The translations under genes were made by a program, and so were the position numbers. The notes under the pieces were generated by a model. It was not told the origin of the DNA, did not search any database, and was given only the letters and a program-made list of their open reading frames with translations. From Atkinsonella hypoxylon (taxonomy: Eukaryota > Ascomycota > Sordariomycetes > Hypocreales > Clavicipitaceae), in assembly GCA_000729835.1 (NCBI GenBank), contig JFHB01000112.1:34224-98223 (forward strand): DNA of 64,000 nucleotides, given 5' to 3'. Positions 1-10,554 of the stretch are shown one piece after another (within the stretch, counting starts at the first letter, position 1; each line of letters starts with the position of its first letter).

Positions 1-469
1 GACAAGACTCACTGCCCGACTTGTAATTACACCATTATTACGCCGGGGCCGAGAAAGAGGCGCTGACATGGCCAAGTCGCTGGATTTCTCTGCATCATGA
101 GTCGGTATTTTTTTTGGGGGGGGGGGGGGGGGGAACGGGGGGCCACGGTGCAGGAGAGTCAGGAGGAGGCATGCTAGTTGAGTGGTGTTGCTTTGTTTCG
201 ATGAACAGAGTTAGTTCGATTAGGAGCTGTAAAGAGATGGATTGGGCCCATGTTACGTACGTAAGACCATGACTAGGAGTGTTCTTCAAGAAACAAGTCC
301 ACGCGTAAACAAGCGGTTGAACAGTATAGTCTCGCGGAACAAGTATCCAGGAATAACATGTATTTTATAATCGTGTATATTAAACCCATGCAAAACGCCG
401 AAATATGCAGCCGATACCAATAAAGATGATGCACGAGTTCGTCGCTAAACCCCCTCTCCCCATGAATTT
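1..469. other. Intergenic, left edge
   Basis: No gene is supportable here. The stretch holds a T8 run directly followed by 18 G (108-133), which may be a real homopolymer or an assembly artefact, and the presumed 3' flank of the minus-strand GT32 gene ending at 470. Confidence 0.6.
108..133. repeat. Homopolymer T8-G18 junction
   Basis: Eight T are followed immediately by eighteen G. Poly-G this long is rare in this window, where most homopolymers are A or T. The exact length is unreliable from sequencing alone. Confidence 0.8.
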
Positions 470-2092
470 CTAAGAAGGAACTTTACTCCAATCCTTGCAC
501 ATTCCAAAGAATGTCCTGCAAAACTTGCCGTATTCCACCGTGGCATCAAATCTTTGCCACGATCCTAGTGAATGGTGGGCGAGACGCGCGTCGGGGTGCG
601 AGCATGGCTTGGAGCCCATGTTGCCATATTTGCCTCGGCCGGGGCTACATCGATTAGCAATTACTTTCGTCCATGGGGAAAACAAAGATATAAAGACTTT
701 TATGCATAGGCATCTATAATTTTCAAAAGGTGAATTTTCGGTCAAAAACAAGGTAGGAGGCGGCTTACCTGAATCCGGTCATGGGCAAAATGAGCACATC
801 GGATGCCAGCTTGGCCCTTCCGCCATCATATAGGCCGGTCAGAGCGTTCCATCGCAGTCCAACCTGCTTTTTGAGCCATATCATAGCCACCTCCGTCACA
901 GCAGCTGGCCCAGTGCGTGTCAACGGATCATGGTCCTTTTCCAGTGTCCCAGTTGGTGTCTGCAGGGCTTCTTGCTTCTCGATTTCCAGCTTGGCTTGTA
1001 ATCGGTCCAGAAATCGATACAAGATAGGATGTTGACGGGCCGCAGCCATTGCCCAGTTGGTCAATTGCACAGGATAGTTGTAGCCCATGCGCCAATACTG
1101 GTCAGTATCCGGGCTGGTGTCGGCCTCAAGGCCCAATAGAAGGTTGACGGGACCTTGTCGAGACTCCGTAGCCGGCGGCTTGTCCTTGTCAGAATTGTCC
1201 TTGCCGTATGAGTTCCCGGTCTGGTGATCCACCCATAGTGATATGTCTTGTTTCCGGATCCAATCGACGGGGTGCTTGAGGGGCTCGGTATCGACATCGC
1301 CATACTAGGCAGAGTTAGTGAACCAACATCAACATTTGTTTGTTCTGGTCAAAACATTGATCACTGTGCGCCTGGATGAGGCCTGCGCCGGCGAAAACAA
1401 CTTACAATTCCACCAAACCACTTGCAGACTAGGATACGAAAGATGTCAACCCTCTCGACTGCCGAAAACATGGTCTGGTAATCCTCGAGAAAATGACCCT
1501 CCTTCTCCTTAATCAGCATGGCCACGCCATCGTCTGACCACCAAAAGTAGGCCATCTCCCGAAATGGCTCATTTCCAGCGACGCTATACCAAAGCCATTT
1601 CTCAACATACGTGAGAAGATGCTCGTTCAACCTCGTCACGTCGTTATCATTCCACTTCTGGTGTACCATAAGTGGAATGTTCGAGTATGGGATCTGTCTA
1701 TGGGGTTCTGAGTGCGCAGCACGAGCAGCAAATTGCACGGCTTCGAGAATCGTCCGCGGTTCGGGGTCGTCGCCTTGCCACGAAGGCGGGATATACCAGG
1801 CTATCCAAGGTCCGTAAGCAAAAACGAGGCAACCGTGCAAGAAAGCGCAGCAAAGAAGTTACTTTTGCACCAAAAAAAAAAAAAAAAAAGAGGGCCTACC
1901 TCCACCAGTTTTATTGAATTGCTGAATGTGCTTCCAGGCCAGTGGAAAGCGTTTCTGGATCGTCGCTCGGTTCAAGAGTCGAGGTCTGCTTCTGGTCATG
2001 GGCACAAGCGACCACAGAAGAATGCAGAGCACGAATCCGCCGAGCAAGAGTATTCGAGGACGCACCCTCAGGAACCGAGACGGGATAAGCAT
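470..2092 (-). CDS. GT32 (Och1-like) glycosyltransferase, type II membrane protein
   Basis: Probable Golgi glycosyltransferase of family GT32 (Och1/alpha-1,6-mannosyltransferase-like), transferring a sugar from a nucleotide sugar to a glycan. Four exons: 2092-1900, 1800-1406, 1304-769, 713-470; introns have GT-AG ends and the model gives 455 aa. The start is the ATG followed by residues LIPSRFL; no ATG lies further upstream in this frame before exon 1. Residues about 12-31 form one N-terminal membrane anchor with flanking Arg, typical of type II Golgi enzymes. IPLMVHQKW (106-114) is the usual GT32 opening strand, and the DXD metal/nucleotide-sugar site reads DVD at 199-201, reconstituted across intron 2 within GGIYGDVDTEPL. 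The C-terminal HHSLGSW is also family-like. The acceptor sugar and linkage cannot be told from sequence. The first intron contains a pure A/T homopolymer. A second GT32 gene lies 1.5 kb upstream on the same strand. Confidence 0.88.
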
Positions 2093-3560
2093 GTCGGCGC
2101 GATTCGCTACAACTACCGATCGAGGTCGAAACAGGTGCGCCACCAAGTCCTGGGTGTGAAGAAATAAAACAGTGCCTATGCGCGTCGCATTCTGAAGTCG
2201 AGTCGCGCCAGCAGAGGTGGAAAACCCGTGGTTGTAAGAGGCTAGAACTCCATACAGATTGGCTGAGAAACGTCAAGGGAGGATGGGATAAATTGACGAC
2301 GTGGCAAGTTTACAACACTGGATTGCATGCAAGGCCTGGCTTGGTTGGCTTGGCAAGGTGGATGGATGGATGTGTCTACGGAGTCAATCTTGAGCATAAA
2401 ATTCCATCCAAGGCCACGGCCGGGCTGTCCAACCAGAAGATCAGGGGCCAAAGTACTAAAATCGCCAAAGAAGGGCACTCCGCCCGTGCGGCTGCATATT
2501 GTGGGGCGTTGCGTTCAACAGCACCAGACGTCAAAGACCATGCGGAATGACTCGGCCAAGCATGCACAGAGCCGTCATGGATCAGTTGAGGACTGTCAAG
2601 CTGGTTGCGTGCGACTAGCCATCCCGTCTATGATCTCAAAACGCCTGCAATTCCTTGTGCGTCAACATTGGTGGCACAGAAGCTTCGACGATCTCACCCA
2701 GTTCCTGAACTTTAACTTCAACCCCTGCTAGTGTCTCCCGAGTCCCGACCAGACCGCATTGCCTTATTGATACATCTACGGAGTACGAAGGCGCAAACCA
2801 GCGAAAGGGGTCCAGTCGCGTGACAGACGCCGGGTGAGAAGGGTCGGCGGCATGATTGAGGTTGAGCTTAATTTATGGAGAGCCACGTCGCTATTGCCAC
2901 CAGACGTCTATCTTTACAGATAAATGGCTATCAATGTCCACATTGTATATTTACAGAAACACCTAGAGAACGAGTAACCACCGCCAGCATAGCAGTTGCC
3001 TCTTTGGAACAAAGTACAGGAATGGGAATGAAATATCGCCACTTTTGCTGCTTTGCATGGACATTTACTTTCCTGCACAAGAACAACAACACTTATAAAC
3101 AAACATACTCCTTATAGTCAGCTGCTCTGTCTGCTGGATGGATGTTGCAGTTAATACAGCTACAAGCCGAAGGACATGCTCAGCGGGAATATTATGCAGT
3201 TTCTGTTATTGCTAGCATCAGGGATTTGATGGTCACAAGATAGCTGACTCCAAGGTACATCGACGCTTCCATTTGAACCGCTCTCGCAATAATTCGACAT
3301 GTAAATCAATTGACATTGCAGGAGAATAACCAATGCCCATTAACTCTCTATGTATTATTCGCTTAAGAAATGATGCGCACATTCATGTGTGACTGAGGAT
3401 GAGGTATGCTGCAGGTAGTGTGACTTGACTCGACTGGCCCAAAGAATTCTCGCATGCGCGCTGCTCCCGGCGCGTCCATGAGTTGTTGTGCTTTGCCAGG
3501 CGAATCCCAATGATATTAGGGCTAAGGTTTAGGGTAAGGGTAGGAGAAAGGGGGTTTGTA
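2093..3560. other. Intergenic between two GT32 genes
   Basis: No gene is supported. It contains one TACGGAGTA motif (2777-2785) and a short telomere-like TTAGGG-type tract (3516-3544) just past the stop of the next gene. It must include the promoter of the gene starting at 2092. Confidence 0.6.
3516..3544 (+). repeat. Short interstitial telomere-like tract
   Basis: Five consecutive near-hexamers read TTAGGG, CTAAGG, TTTAGGG, TAAGGG, TAGG. The canonical fungal telomere unit is TTAGGG. At about 29 bp and degenerate, it could be chance or a healed break. It lies about 17 bp beyond the stop codon of the minus-strand gene at 3561-4538. Confidence 0.55.
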
Positions 3561-4538
3561 TCAGAATCGTCGTAATAGCGGCTTCTTTCTCAAAAATAGC
3601 GCCAGCGCAACTCCCACAAAAAAGAAGAAAATCAGATTTATCCGGCTTCCAATCGTCACTATCAGCTTCGCGTCGTACGAATGCCACGATGAGCTGCCCA
3701 AGTGGTCGAAGATGGGTGTTGATGCCTTTCCGTTCAAGCTGTGCATGGGACCTGGCAAAATCTTCAGGTCCTTCCGATTTGATTCGTAGACATGAATGAC
3801 GGATGCAAAGTGACAACCAGTGCTGAACATGACAGTGGCATATGGCAACCCAAGCCACTCCTTGTTATACACTGTAAGGTTGCGCACGATGTCTCCCACA
3901 AAGGCGTTGGCTTTGCTCGCCATCATGAAACCGATGGAGAAACCAGTGGGGTGTGCTTCCGGAGCAACAAATGAAAAACGTCGCAAAGGCCCCAAAGCAC
4001 GCTTGCATTTGAGATCCATGTCCAGGATGACACCTCCATAAGCATAGAGCAGCATATAGCGGAGAGCATCAATTCGCTCCACGGGATAACGGTAATTGTC
4101 CCAGAGTTCCTTGAGTTCGGGAAATCTCGCAGCCACAAATTTGCTGGCATTATCGTCGGTCCAGATGTGAGATTCCCAGCCGGAATGAATGTCAATGCAG
4201 CTTTGCACAGCTTCCCCCCAACGGCTCTTCCACCGACCCTCATTGTCGCCTAGAGCAATATGGTGCAAAATGGGAGGAACAAGGTCTGCGTAGGGTTCCG
4301 CGCTGACCTGGTCCTTGCTGTAGTTTGCAAATGTTACGTCAAAATCATCGTTCGACTGCGACAAAATGAACTGTGACGCATGATCGTGCCAGAATACGCG
4401 AAGTGCAGCTAGAGTCCAGGTGGTGTACAAAAGATGGCGACCAAGCCAGAGCGTGAGGACCAGGACTGCTATGATTGCCCAGAGAATCAAGCGATATCTT
4501 CCCCCAGATTGATTCCGTATATAGTGCGATTTTTGCAT
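3561..4538 (-). CDS. GT32 glycosyltransferase, SUR1/CSH1-like (probable MIPC synthase catalytic subunit)
   Basis: A single-exon 325-aa protein of the GT32 family, closest in layout to yeast SUR1/CSH1. Those proteins mannosylate inositol-phosphorylceramide to MIPC in the Golgi with the partner CSG2. Residues about 17-36 are an N-terminal membrane segment; PPILHHIALGD (88-98) is the opening glycosyltransferase strand; the DXD site reads DMD at 173-175 within YAYGGVILDMDLKCKRAL; residues about 301-316 form a second, C-terminal membrane segment followed by a basic tail (RKKPLLRRF). The two-anchor layout favours the SUR1 group over Och1, whose members have one anchor. The start is the first ATG, placing the anchor at a normal distance. 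Substrate assignment is inference from topology and motif; another sphingolipid or protein mannosyltransferase remains possible. Confidence 0.85.
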   Translation of the reverse strand: MQKSHYIRNQSGGRYRLILWAIIAVLVLTLWLGRHLLYTTWTLAALRVFWHDHASQFILSQSNDDFDVTFANYSKDQVSAEPYADLVPPILHHIALGDNEGRWKSRWGEAVQSCIDIHSGWESHIWTDDNASKFVAARFPELKELWDNYRYPVERIDALRYMLLYAYGGVILDMDLKCKRALGPLRRFSFVAPEAHPTGFSIGFMMASKANAFVGDIVRNLTVYNKEWLGLPYATVMFSTGCHFASVIHVYESNRKDLKILPGPMHSLNGKASTPIFDHLGSSSWHSYDAKLIVTIGSRINLIFFFFVGVALALFLRKKPLLRRF

Positions 4539-5821
4539 TGTGAGCCGCTAGCGCTGGGCTTCGTTGTCGACTCTTCACACCTGTCTTGTTCGGAAAACTG
4601 GAATGAAAGTTGAGATGAAATTGATTGGGTATCGACGAGAAGATCGTCAATCGGAACTGACGGTTAAAGTGTTGAGGGGTTCGACGTGTCCAGGTTGCTA
4701 TGGCCGCTGATCGATTGATTATCAAAGTATGCGACTTCGAAATAACGAGGCTATGCACTTGGGGAGATTGACTCAGGACTCGACTGACGCGACGTTGCGA
4801 AGATGTAGTTTCAGTCGGCAATTAATCGCAGAGAGCGTTGAGGAGATTCAAAAGGATGCCACTCTAAAGTAGCTGAGAAGCACTGGAACGAACTCCAGCG
4901 TGGAGGGAACAATCAGCTTCAAAAGGGAAAAATCGCGAGCATATTGATTCAACTTGTAATCGTCCAACTCGCCAGAATCAAGAAATGTCAAACAAGGTGA
5001 TGGTGACTGGGAGTACAAAGCGAGGTCGGTCCGTAAATTCGAGGTTGGTTGGATTAGGGATCGCAGTCGCCCCAAAAAAAAAAAAGGAGTGTCGGAGTTT
5101 TGTCGCCTGGTGTTGTGGTTTGAGGAAGAAAGAGAACCAAAAATGCGCGATGGGGAGAAGGAGCGTATGAACAGACGGGATTGCAGGTGCCAGTTGTTGT
5201 ACGAGAAATTACTCCGTACTGCAGTAGTGATATTGAGGTAAGCTAAGCAGGCAGTGCAAGACCAGGGGCGAAGTGAAATGTCTTGGTTGAAAAAAATAAA
5301 AGTGGGAAAGGGACTCTCAAGGTGGGTATTACTATCCCTATCTAGGTCATGGTACCCACACCACCCTCGGTACAGACGAGGTACCTCCAGACGGCCTCGC
5401 TGTACCACACGCATGAGGTATCTTTGTGTGTAATAGGTAAAATTACATCTTGGGAGCGAACTTTTAGCATATTTAGCATGGCGAGGATTGCAAGAAGCGC
5501 CTTTTTGAGCATCACCAGGCTTGATTGGTCAATGACCTGCTGATTCGTGGCGGACTTGGATGGGATTCAGAGCGAGGGCCTAACAAAATAGCGTGTGGTG
5601 GAGCGTGGTACAGACACCAGAGCGAATTGATTTCGAATTTTTGTCAGGAGCTCTATGATTATCACCGATATAGAGGGCTCTCAGCAGGGATGACAAGTTT
5701 AGCAGCATATCTTGGATGTATGAGAGCTGTATGAGGTGTATCGGAGCCGTCATAGGGATTATTGCTTGGGAATAGATGCTACAGGCCTTTATACGGCCTA
5801 GATGGACATTTGCACTGAGTG

Positions 5822-5858
5822 TGAGTCTGTACATGTACTTGACCCGATCATGGGGGAC
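5822..5858 (+). repeat. Diverged direct repeat, copy A
   Basis: This 37-bp segment matches 6086-6121 at about 31 positions, with one gap. Both share TGAGTCTG, ACATGTA and ACCCGA blocks in the same order. Three of the differences are transitions (T/C, T/C, G/A). A TACGGAGTA motif follows 80 bp downstream. Confidence 0.7.
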
Positions 5859-6085
5859 GTAGGTCATGTTAAAGTGAACCGAATTTCAAAGAAAATGATT
5901 TTTCTCTACATGATATAACGTGCTTGTTGCACAGGTACTACGGAGTACAAATGCATTGGTGTCATATTATTGGCCAAGACGGGACCCATAGCGCCTTTAT
6001 GCCCGATTCCCGCGGCCACCAGTCACTCGGCTTACTCGGCGGTACCAAGCCGTATGTACTACCAGACAAGATTGTGCACCAAGTC

Positions 6086-6121
6086 TGAGTCTGCACATGT
6101 AGTTTACCCGACCATGAGGAC
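6086..6121 (+). repeat. Diverged direct repeat, copy B
   Basis: Second copy of the 37-bp module at 5822-5858, on the same strand and about 264 bp away. It too is followed by a TACGGAGTA motif, 48 bp downstream. The pair may be a relic of a duplicated or transposed unit. Confidence 0.7.
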
Positions 6122-7756
6122 ATGATCTGACCTGACTAGGCTGTGGGGTTCTATTTTAGCTAATGATATTACGGAGTATACATTCACAGCACACGTGCAC
6201 TAAGCGCGTTGTAGCGCCTTACATGATGGTACTGTTGGAAAAATAAAAATAAACAATAAAAAATACTTAGAAATTCCTAAAAGCTTCTCAGAGAGCCTCT
6301 AACATTATCCTCTTCTTTTCCACTCTACATTATTTTCAGTCTTATTTTTCAAACGGTTCAATACCACTAGTGCGCTTTTCCTTTTTCATCCCGGTTGCTC
6401 CGTGTACTAGGAGATTATACCCGAGTAGGCCAATCAGAAGAGTGGATTTACGCCACCTAGCCAGCTCAGCTCAGCTCGGTCCTGGCCCGAAGTTGCCCGT
6501 GAATGCGTTGGCTGCGCCAGCATCCCTAGCCAAGACAAGACAATAGTTACGGTGGCAATGGCATTCTGCTCTCATCAGTCGTTGTCGGATACACACCGTG
6601 CTTTCGAAAGAGACCGTTATGTGTAATGCGTTATGCGTGTTTTGCGTGAATTAGTTCGCCATGATGATCGACTTGATGCTCATAAAGCATTGCGATACAG
6701 TGAGTGACTCTGCCAACACCAGAAACGTCACGAAAGACAGACATGGTTCATTTACCAACACTTGCCTGACAAAGTGCGAGGTTTTTCTATTCAGGATGCG
6801 GAAGCGGGGTTCGATAGATTGTCCGTAGTCTGGCAAAACGGACTAGTGCTTCACTAGTTATTGCTACTCTGCAAGAAACTTGAAACTTGACACAGTCTTG
6901 GGACATGGCGTCGTCCAAGGGCGGCGAGCTGGGCACGAGTCCGCCGTTGAAGAAAGCCTGCCTTGCCTGCATGATCCGTTTCTGGGCAGGCGCAGACCTA
7001 CCTAATATTGTGCTCATCTACAGAGTAGCGAGAATTATTCCGTGTGGCAGCCCTGCAGTTTATGCCCCATTAGGTTGTCAAGTTTCAACGGTCGAAAGGG
7101 ATTGCCGGGGGCATCCCGGGCCTTTCTCCATCTTTGATCTTTGACACATTTGGGATCTCGATTCGACAATCAACCATCGCAAGCTAGAAATGGTATCTCG
7201 ACAGCAATGTGTGCCCCTCTTTCCTTTTTTTTTTTTTTTTTAAACTGCGAGCTCCGTTGGAGTCTTGGATATATCCCATCAGTTCAATTCAATTCAATCC
7301 ATTTCGCTGGCAGGGAGCTGGCCGCGACGTTATTGGCATCTGGTGGGCGTGTGGCGCACTTGGGGTACTCGGTACAGTACCTACCTACGGACTACCTAGT
7401 TGACGGATCAATCGGGTTACCGATGGGTGGATCAACCCGATGCTCTCACAGCAATAGGAAATTTGGTGCGCGCGTGCGTTATGGTCTTTGCGCCACACTG
7501 CTGTGCTGCAACTCAATCGAACTGTGGCGCAGCCATTGCTTTATCCCAGCTCAACCAGACACATGCATGCAGTTGAAATTCCAATTTAATCAGAGCAACA
7601 TTGTAATCGCATAAACAGCCTTCCTAGGCGTTTGTGCTTCGTTTCCCACACGATCCGCCGGAACACACTCATTCTTGTGTCCCAGCGACCGTTGGTAGCC
7701 TTGGTCCATTTTAACGCCGCCGTTTTACCTCGGTCAACGGGCGGCCCGCCACTTTA

Positions 7757-7758
<2 letters not shown>

Positions 7759-7794
<36 letters not shown>
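7759..7794 (+). repeat. Poly-T tract (36 nt) upstream of GPI12
   Basis: Uninterrupted run of 36 T, about 115 bp before the GPI12 ATG. Long dA:dT tracts exclude nucleosomes and are common in fungal promoters. The exact length is likely polymorphic or uncertain. Confidence 0.8.
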
Positions 7795-7797
<3 letters not shown>

Positions 7798-7909
7798 CAT
7801 CTCCCGCCATCAGCCTATGTAGCCCCTGATACGGGCTGACACAAGCGACTTCAACTCAGCGCAGGTCCACAGTCAAAACCGCCAGCTACGCCGTCAGCTA
7901 CGTCGCATA

Positions 7910-9055
7910 ATGCGCAAGCTGAATACCTTGGCGCAATCCCTTTCGAGGACATGTCATCTGATTGCGGCGACACGCAGTCGCCGGCGATGGCTCATCCGTG
8001 CTGCACTCGTCGTCTTCTTCTTCCCGCTCTTCCTGCAATGGCTTCTAGCCTACGTACTGGGCAATGACGCCCGGCTGCTGCCCCCCGAGCTGTTCAAGGC
8101 CAAGAACTTGCTGGTTGTAACGGCCCATCCCGATGATGAGTGCCTCTTCTTCTCGCCCTGCATTCTCGGCATCTTGGACAGGAACAAGCATGTTAAAGGC
8201 GGGCTGCTGGTCATGTCGACAGGTGGGCTCTCATTCTTTTTTGTGTGCTTTTCAAAACCCCCCAAAAAACCCAAAAAAAAAACCCCTTCGTAGGTCATCC
8301 CATGATGGCTAATCGATCCCGTCACAGGCAACAACTACGGAAAGGGGGAGCTTAGGAAGAAGGAACTTGCAGGCTCATGTGAGGCCCTGGGTATAGACAC
8401 ATCAAGATGTGTTGCCTTGGATCATCCCGACCTTCAGGACAACCCCCATGTCTGGTGGGACGAGAACAAGATCAAACCCATTCTCAAAGAGTACATTGAA
8501 AAGTGGAAGATTGATGCTGTGAGTCCCTTCGTTGCTTCGTCGAAAAGGTCCCTACAACCGCTTACATAATCCAGATCATCACATTCGATGAAGGTGGCAT
8601 TTCGGGTCATATCAACCATAGAGCTGTCAGCTCGGCCGTCAAGTGAGTCAATGGCAACAGCTTTGCATCTCCTTCGCTTCGGGACAAATCACAGCTAACT
8701 AACTATGCTCAGCCAATACGTCGCGGAGAACCCCGAGAAAGCACCGGCCTCATACATGATCGTCTCCGTTGCGCTACCAAGAAAGTACACTTTCCTGCTG
8801 GACCTCCCTCTGACAGCCCTCTCGTTCCTGTGGCGAATCCTGGCTGCCGCCTTTTTCCCTTCAAGTGCCGCGGACTCTCAGCACAGTACCCGGGCACTCG
8901 TAGCCAACACTTGGCACAGGTACATCCTGACCCGTCGGGCTTTTGCCAGCCACGACAGCCAGTACACGTGGGACAGGCACCTGTATATGATTGTAAGCCG
9001 ATACGTATGGTTCAACGACCTGCGGAGAATAGTCGTCAGCGGGGCCAAGACGTGA
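7910..9055 (+). CDS. GPI12: N-acetylglucosaminyl-phosphatidylinositol de-N-acetylase (PIG-L)
   Basis: Second enzyme of GPI-anchor synthesis: on the ER membrane it removes the acetyl group from GlcNAc-PI to give GlcN-PI. Four exons: 7910-8222, 8328-8518, 8575-8642, 8713-9055, giving 304 aa, the usual family length. Residues about 29-50 are a single membrane anchor. The zinc-site motif AHPDDE occupies 72-77 and the second conserved motif GHINH is at 179-183, on the 68-nt third exon. The splice joints restore continuous family sequence (MSTGNNYGKGELRKKEL, KIDAIITFDEGG, SSAVNQYV), which supports the introns. The start is the first ATG, immediately ahead of the basic residues preceding the anchor. 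The family assignment is secure. No sign of truncation is seen. Confidence 0.95.
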
Positions 9056-9073
9056 CTGGTTTTGTATCGAATC

Positions 9074-9093
9074 TATATATATATATATATATA
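9074..9093. repeat. (TA)10 microsatellite
   Basis: Ten TA units, about 20 bp downstream of the GPI12 stop codon and probably in its 3' untranslated region. Confidence 0.85.
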
Positions 9094-10486
9094 CTAATAT
9101 GAGAAATGGACAAGTTTTGGAAACCTCGTCTCTTGTCCAGCACGATTGCGTGATGTCGAAATGGGAACCCGATGAACTAGATTCTCAGAAGCGGACGCGC
9201 TCACTCATGCCAAGGGAAAACCATGTTCATGCTGCATTCTGTATTTGGCGTGACGCAGCTGCTGCAATTCATTGCTCCTTGCCTAGTGCACTAGGTCACA
9301 GGTACTTCCGAGAATGGAACCTTGAACCTACCTAGGTCCGTGGTGCAACCAGCTTGACACCAGCTCCACCAAACAAGCATTGCTCGTCGACAAACTCATA
9401 TATTCATTACCTCCAAATCACCCGTGTACCACCACCCAGGTACTTCCCCATCATCTCTAGCAAATCTTCAAAAAAAAAAAAAAAAAAATTCCCGGCAACT
9501 CCGCGGCCGGGTAAGGTCCATTGCCGTCGGCTGAGCTAGACGTTTTGCGCCGGTGTGGAGACGGGGAGAGCAAGGGAACAACTATAAAGGTCACCTTTTG
9601 CATCAAACATGGGGAAATGCCCTCCTACGATACGAGGTGCATCTTGTTCTTACTTCCATGAGGAAAGACAGCCACCAATTGCGCAGTCCGCTCAGTAAGT
9701 CAGTCAAGAGGCCTGGGCCGATCAGCTAACACTGCCTTCGGCAACTTCTGCCGTATCCGGAGCCTCCGGACCCGGTCTTCAAGTGGTTCGCTCAAGGTGC
9801 ACTTGGTTAGTTTAGTTATTCTGCAAAATATCCCGTGCTCCCATCTGATCTGCAATCACGCAAAACGTGTCGTTGCCCGATGGCTTTCGAAACACCGGAT
9901 ACCGGGGGAAATAGGCCGGGCCTTGACCCCATGGGGAAAGACGACGGTGACCTCGGGTGTGGGATATCCTCGCCAAGATTGGCATCATGAAGCTTGCTGT
10001 GTGGTAGCCATACGAGTGCCTATATAGGGCATCAGATAATGATAGCACTCCAAAAAGTCAAGCCATGAAACTGTCACCTATCAAAATGGCAAAGGGCCTT
10101 CAACACTTTCCACCGTTGCAGCACCGCTTCAGTACTGATTTTCGTCCAAGGTATCGGATTCTGACCGCAACGACTAGCATCCTTAGCAGCGCCCAAAGGC
10201 GGAGTCTGCAACGGTGGTGTAAGCCAAGATGTTGCGCTCCGGCCCTCAGCCATGTCGTGCCCTTGTCCAATCAGTGTTGGTTAGTAGTAACCGGACCTGG
10301 CAACTAGCGTCTACTCATACATCCCTGCCTAGGTATGGATAAGTCGGCAACCAAGGTACGTCAACTATGTACATAGGTAGTGCCACTAGTGGACGCAGGC
10401 CTATCCGGGGCATCCGGACATGAAAGCCACTAAACAGACGTGGCGAGGTCTAAGGTACACATTTTGATTTCCAGAAATTGGGAGGG

Positions 10487-10519
<33 letters not shown>
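10487..10519 (+). repeat. Poly-A tract (33 nt)
   Basis: Uninterrupted run of 33 A on the plus strand, that is poly-T on the strand of the GH16 gene, about 35 bp past its stop. It is not a retroposed poly-A tail: no gene-like sequence precedes it. Confidence 0.8.
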
Positions 10520-10521
<2 letters not shown>

Positions 10522-10554
10522 CAAAAAGATTAAATTAAAATCAATCACGTTGTG

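Larger units (their letters stand above)
4539..7909. other. Intergenic 3.4 kb with duplicated motif-bearing module
   Basis: No gene is supported; the ORFs are short and lack family resemblance. The region contains three TACGGAGTA-type motifs (5210, 5939, 6170), a diverged 37-bp direct duplication (5822-5858 and 6086-6121), A/T tracts, and a 36-nt T tract (7759-7794) about 115 bp ahead of the GPI12 start. It holds the promoters of the SUR1-like gene (left end) and GPI12 (right end). Confidence 0.6.
9056..10554. other. Intergenic between convergent GPI12 and GH16 genes
   Basis: No gene is supported. It holds the 3' flanks of both genes, a (TA)10 tract (9074-9093), CCTAGGTA-type motifs (about 9330 and 10328) and a 33-nt A tract (10487-10519) just beyond the GH16 stop. 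Confidence 0.6.

Noticed and set aside
10487..10519. Poly-A as the tail of a retroposed gene or SINE
   Set aside because: No gene-like sequence, RNA polymerase III boxes or target duplication was seen next to it. Many similar A/T tracts occur throughout the window.
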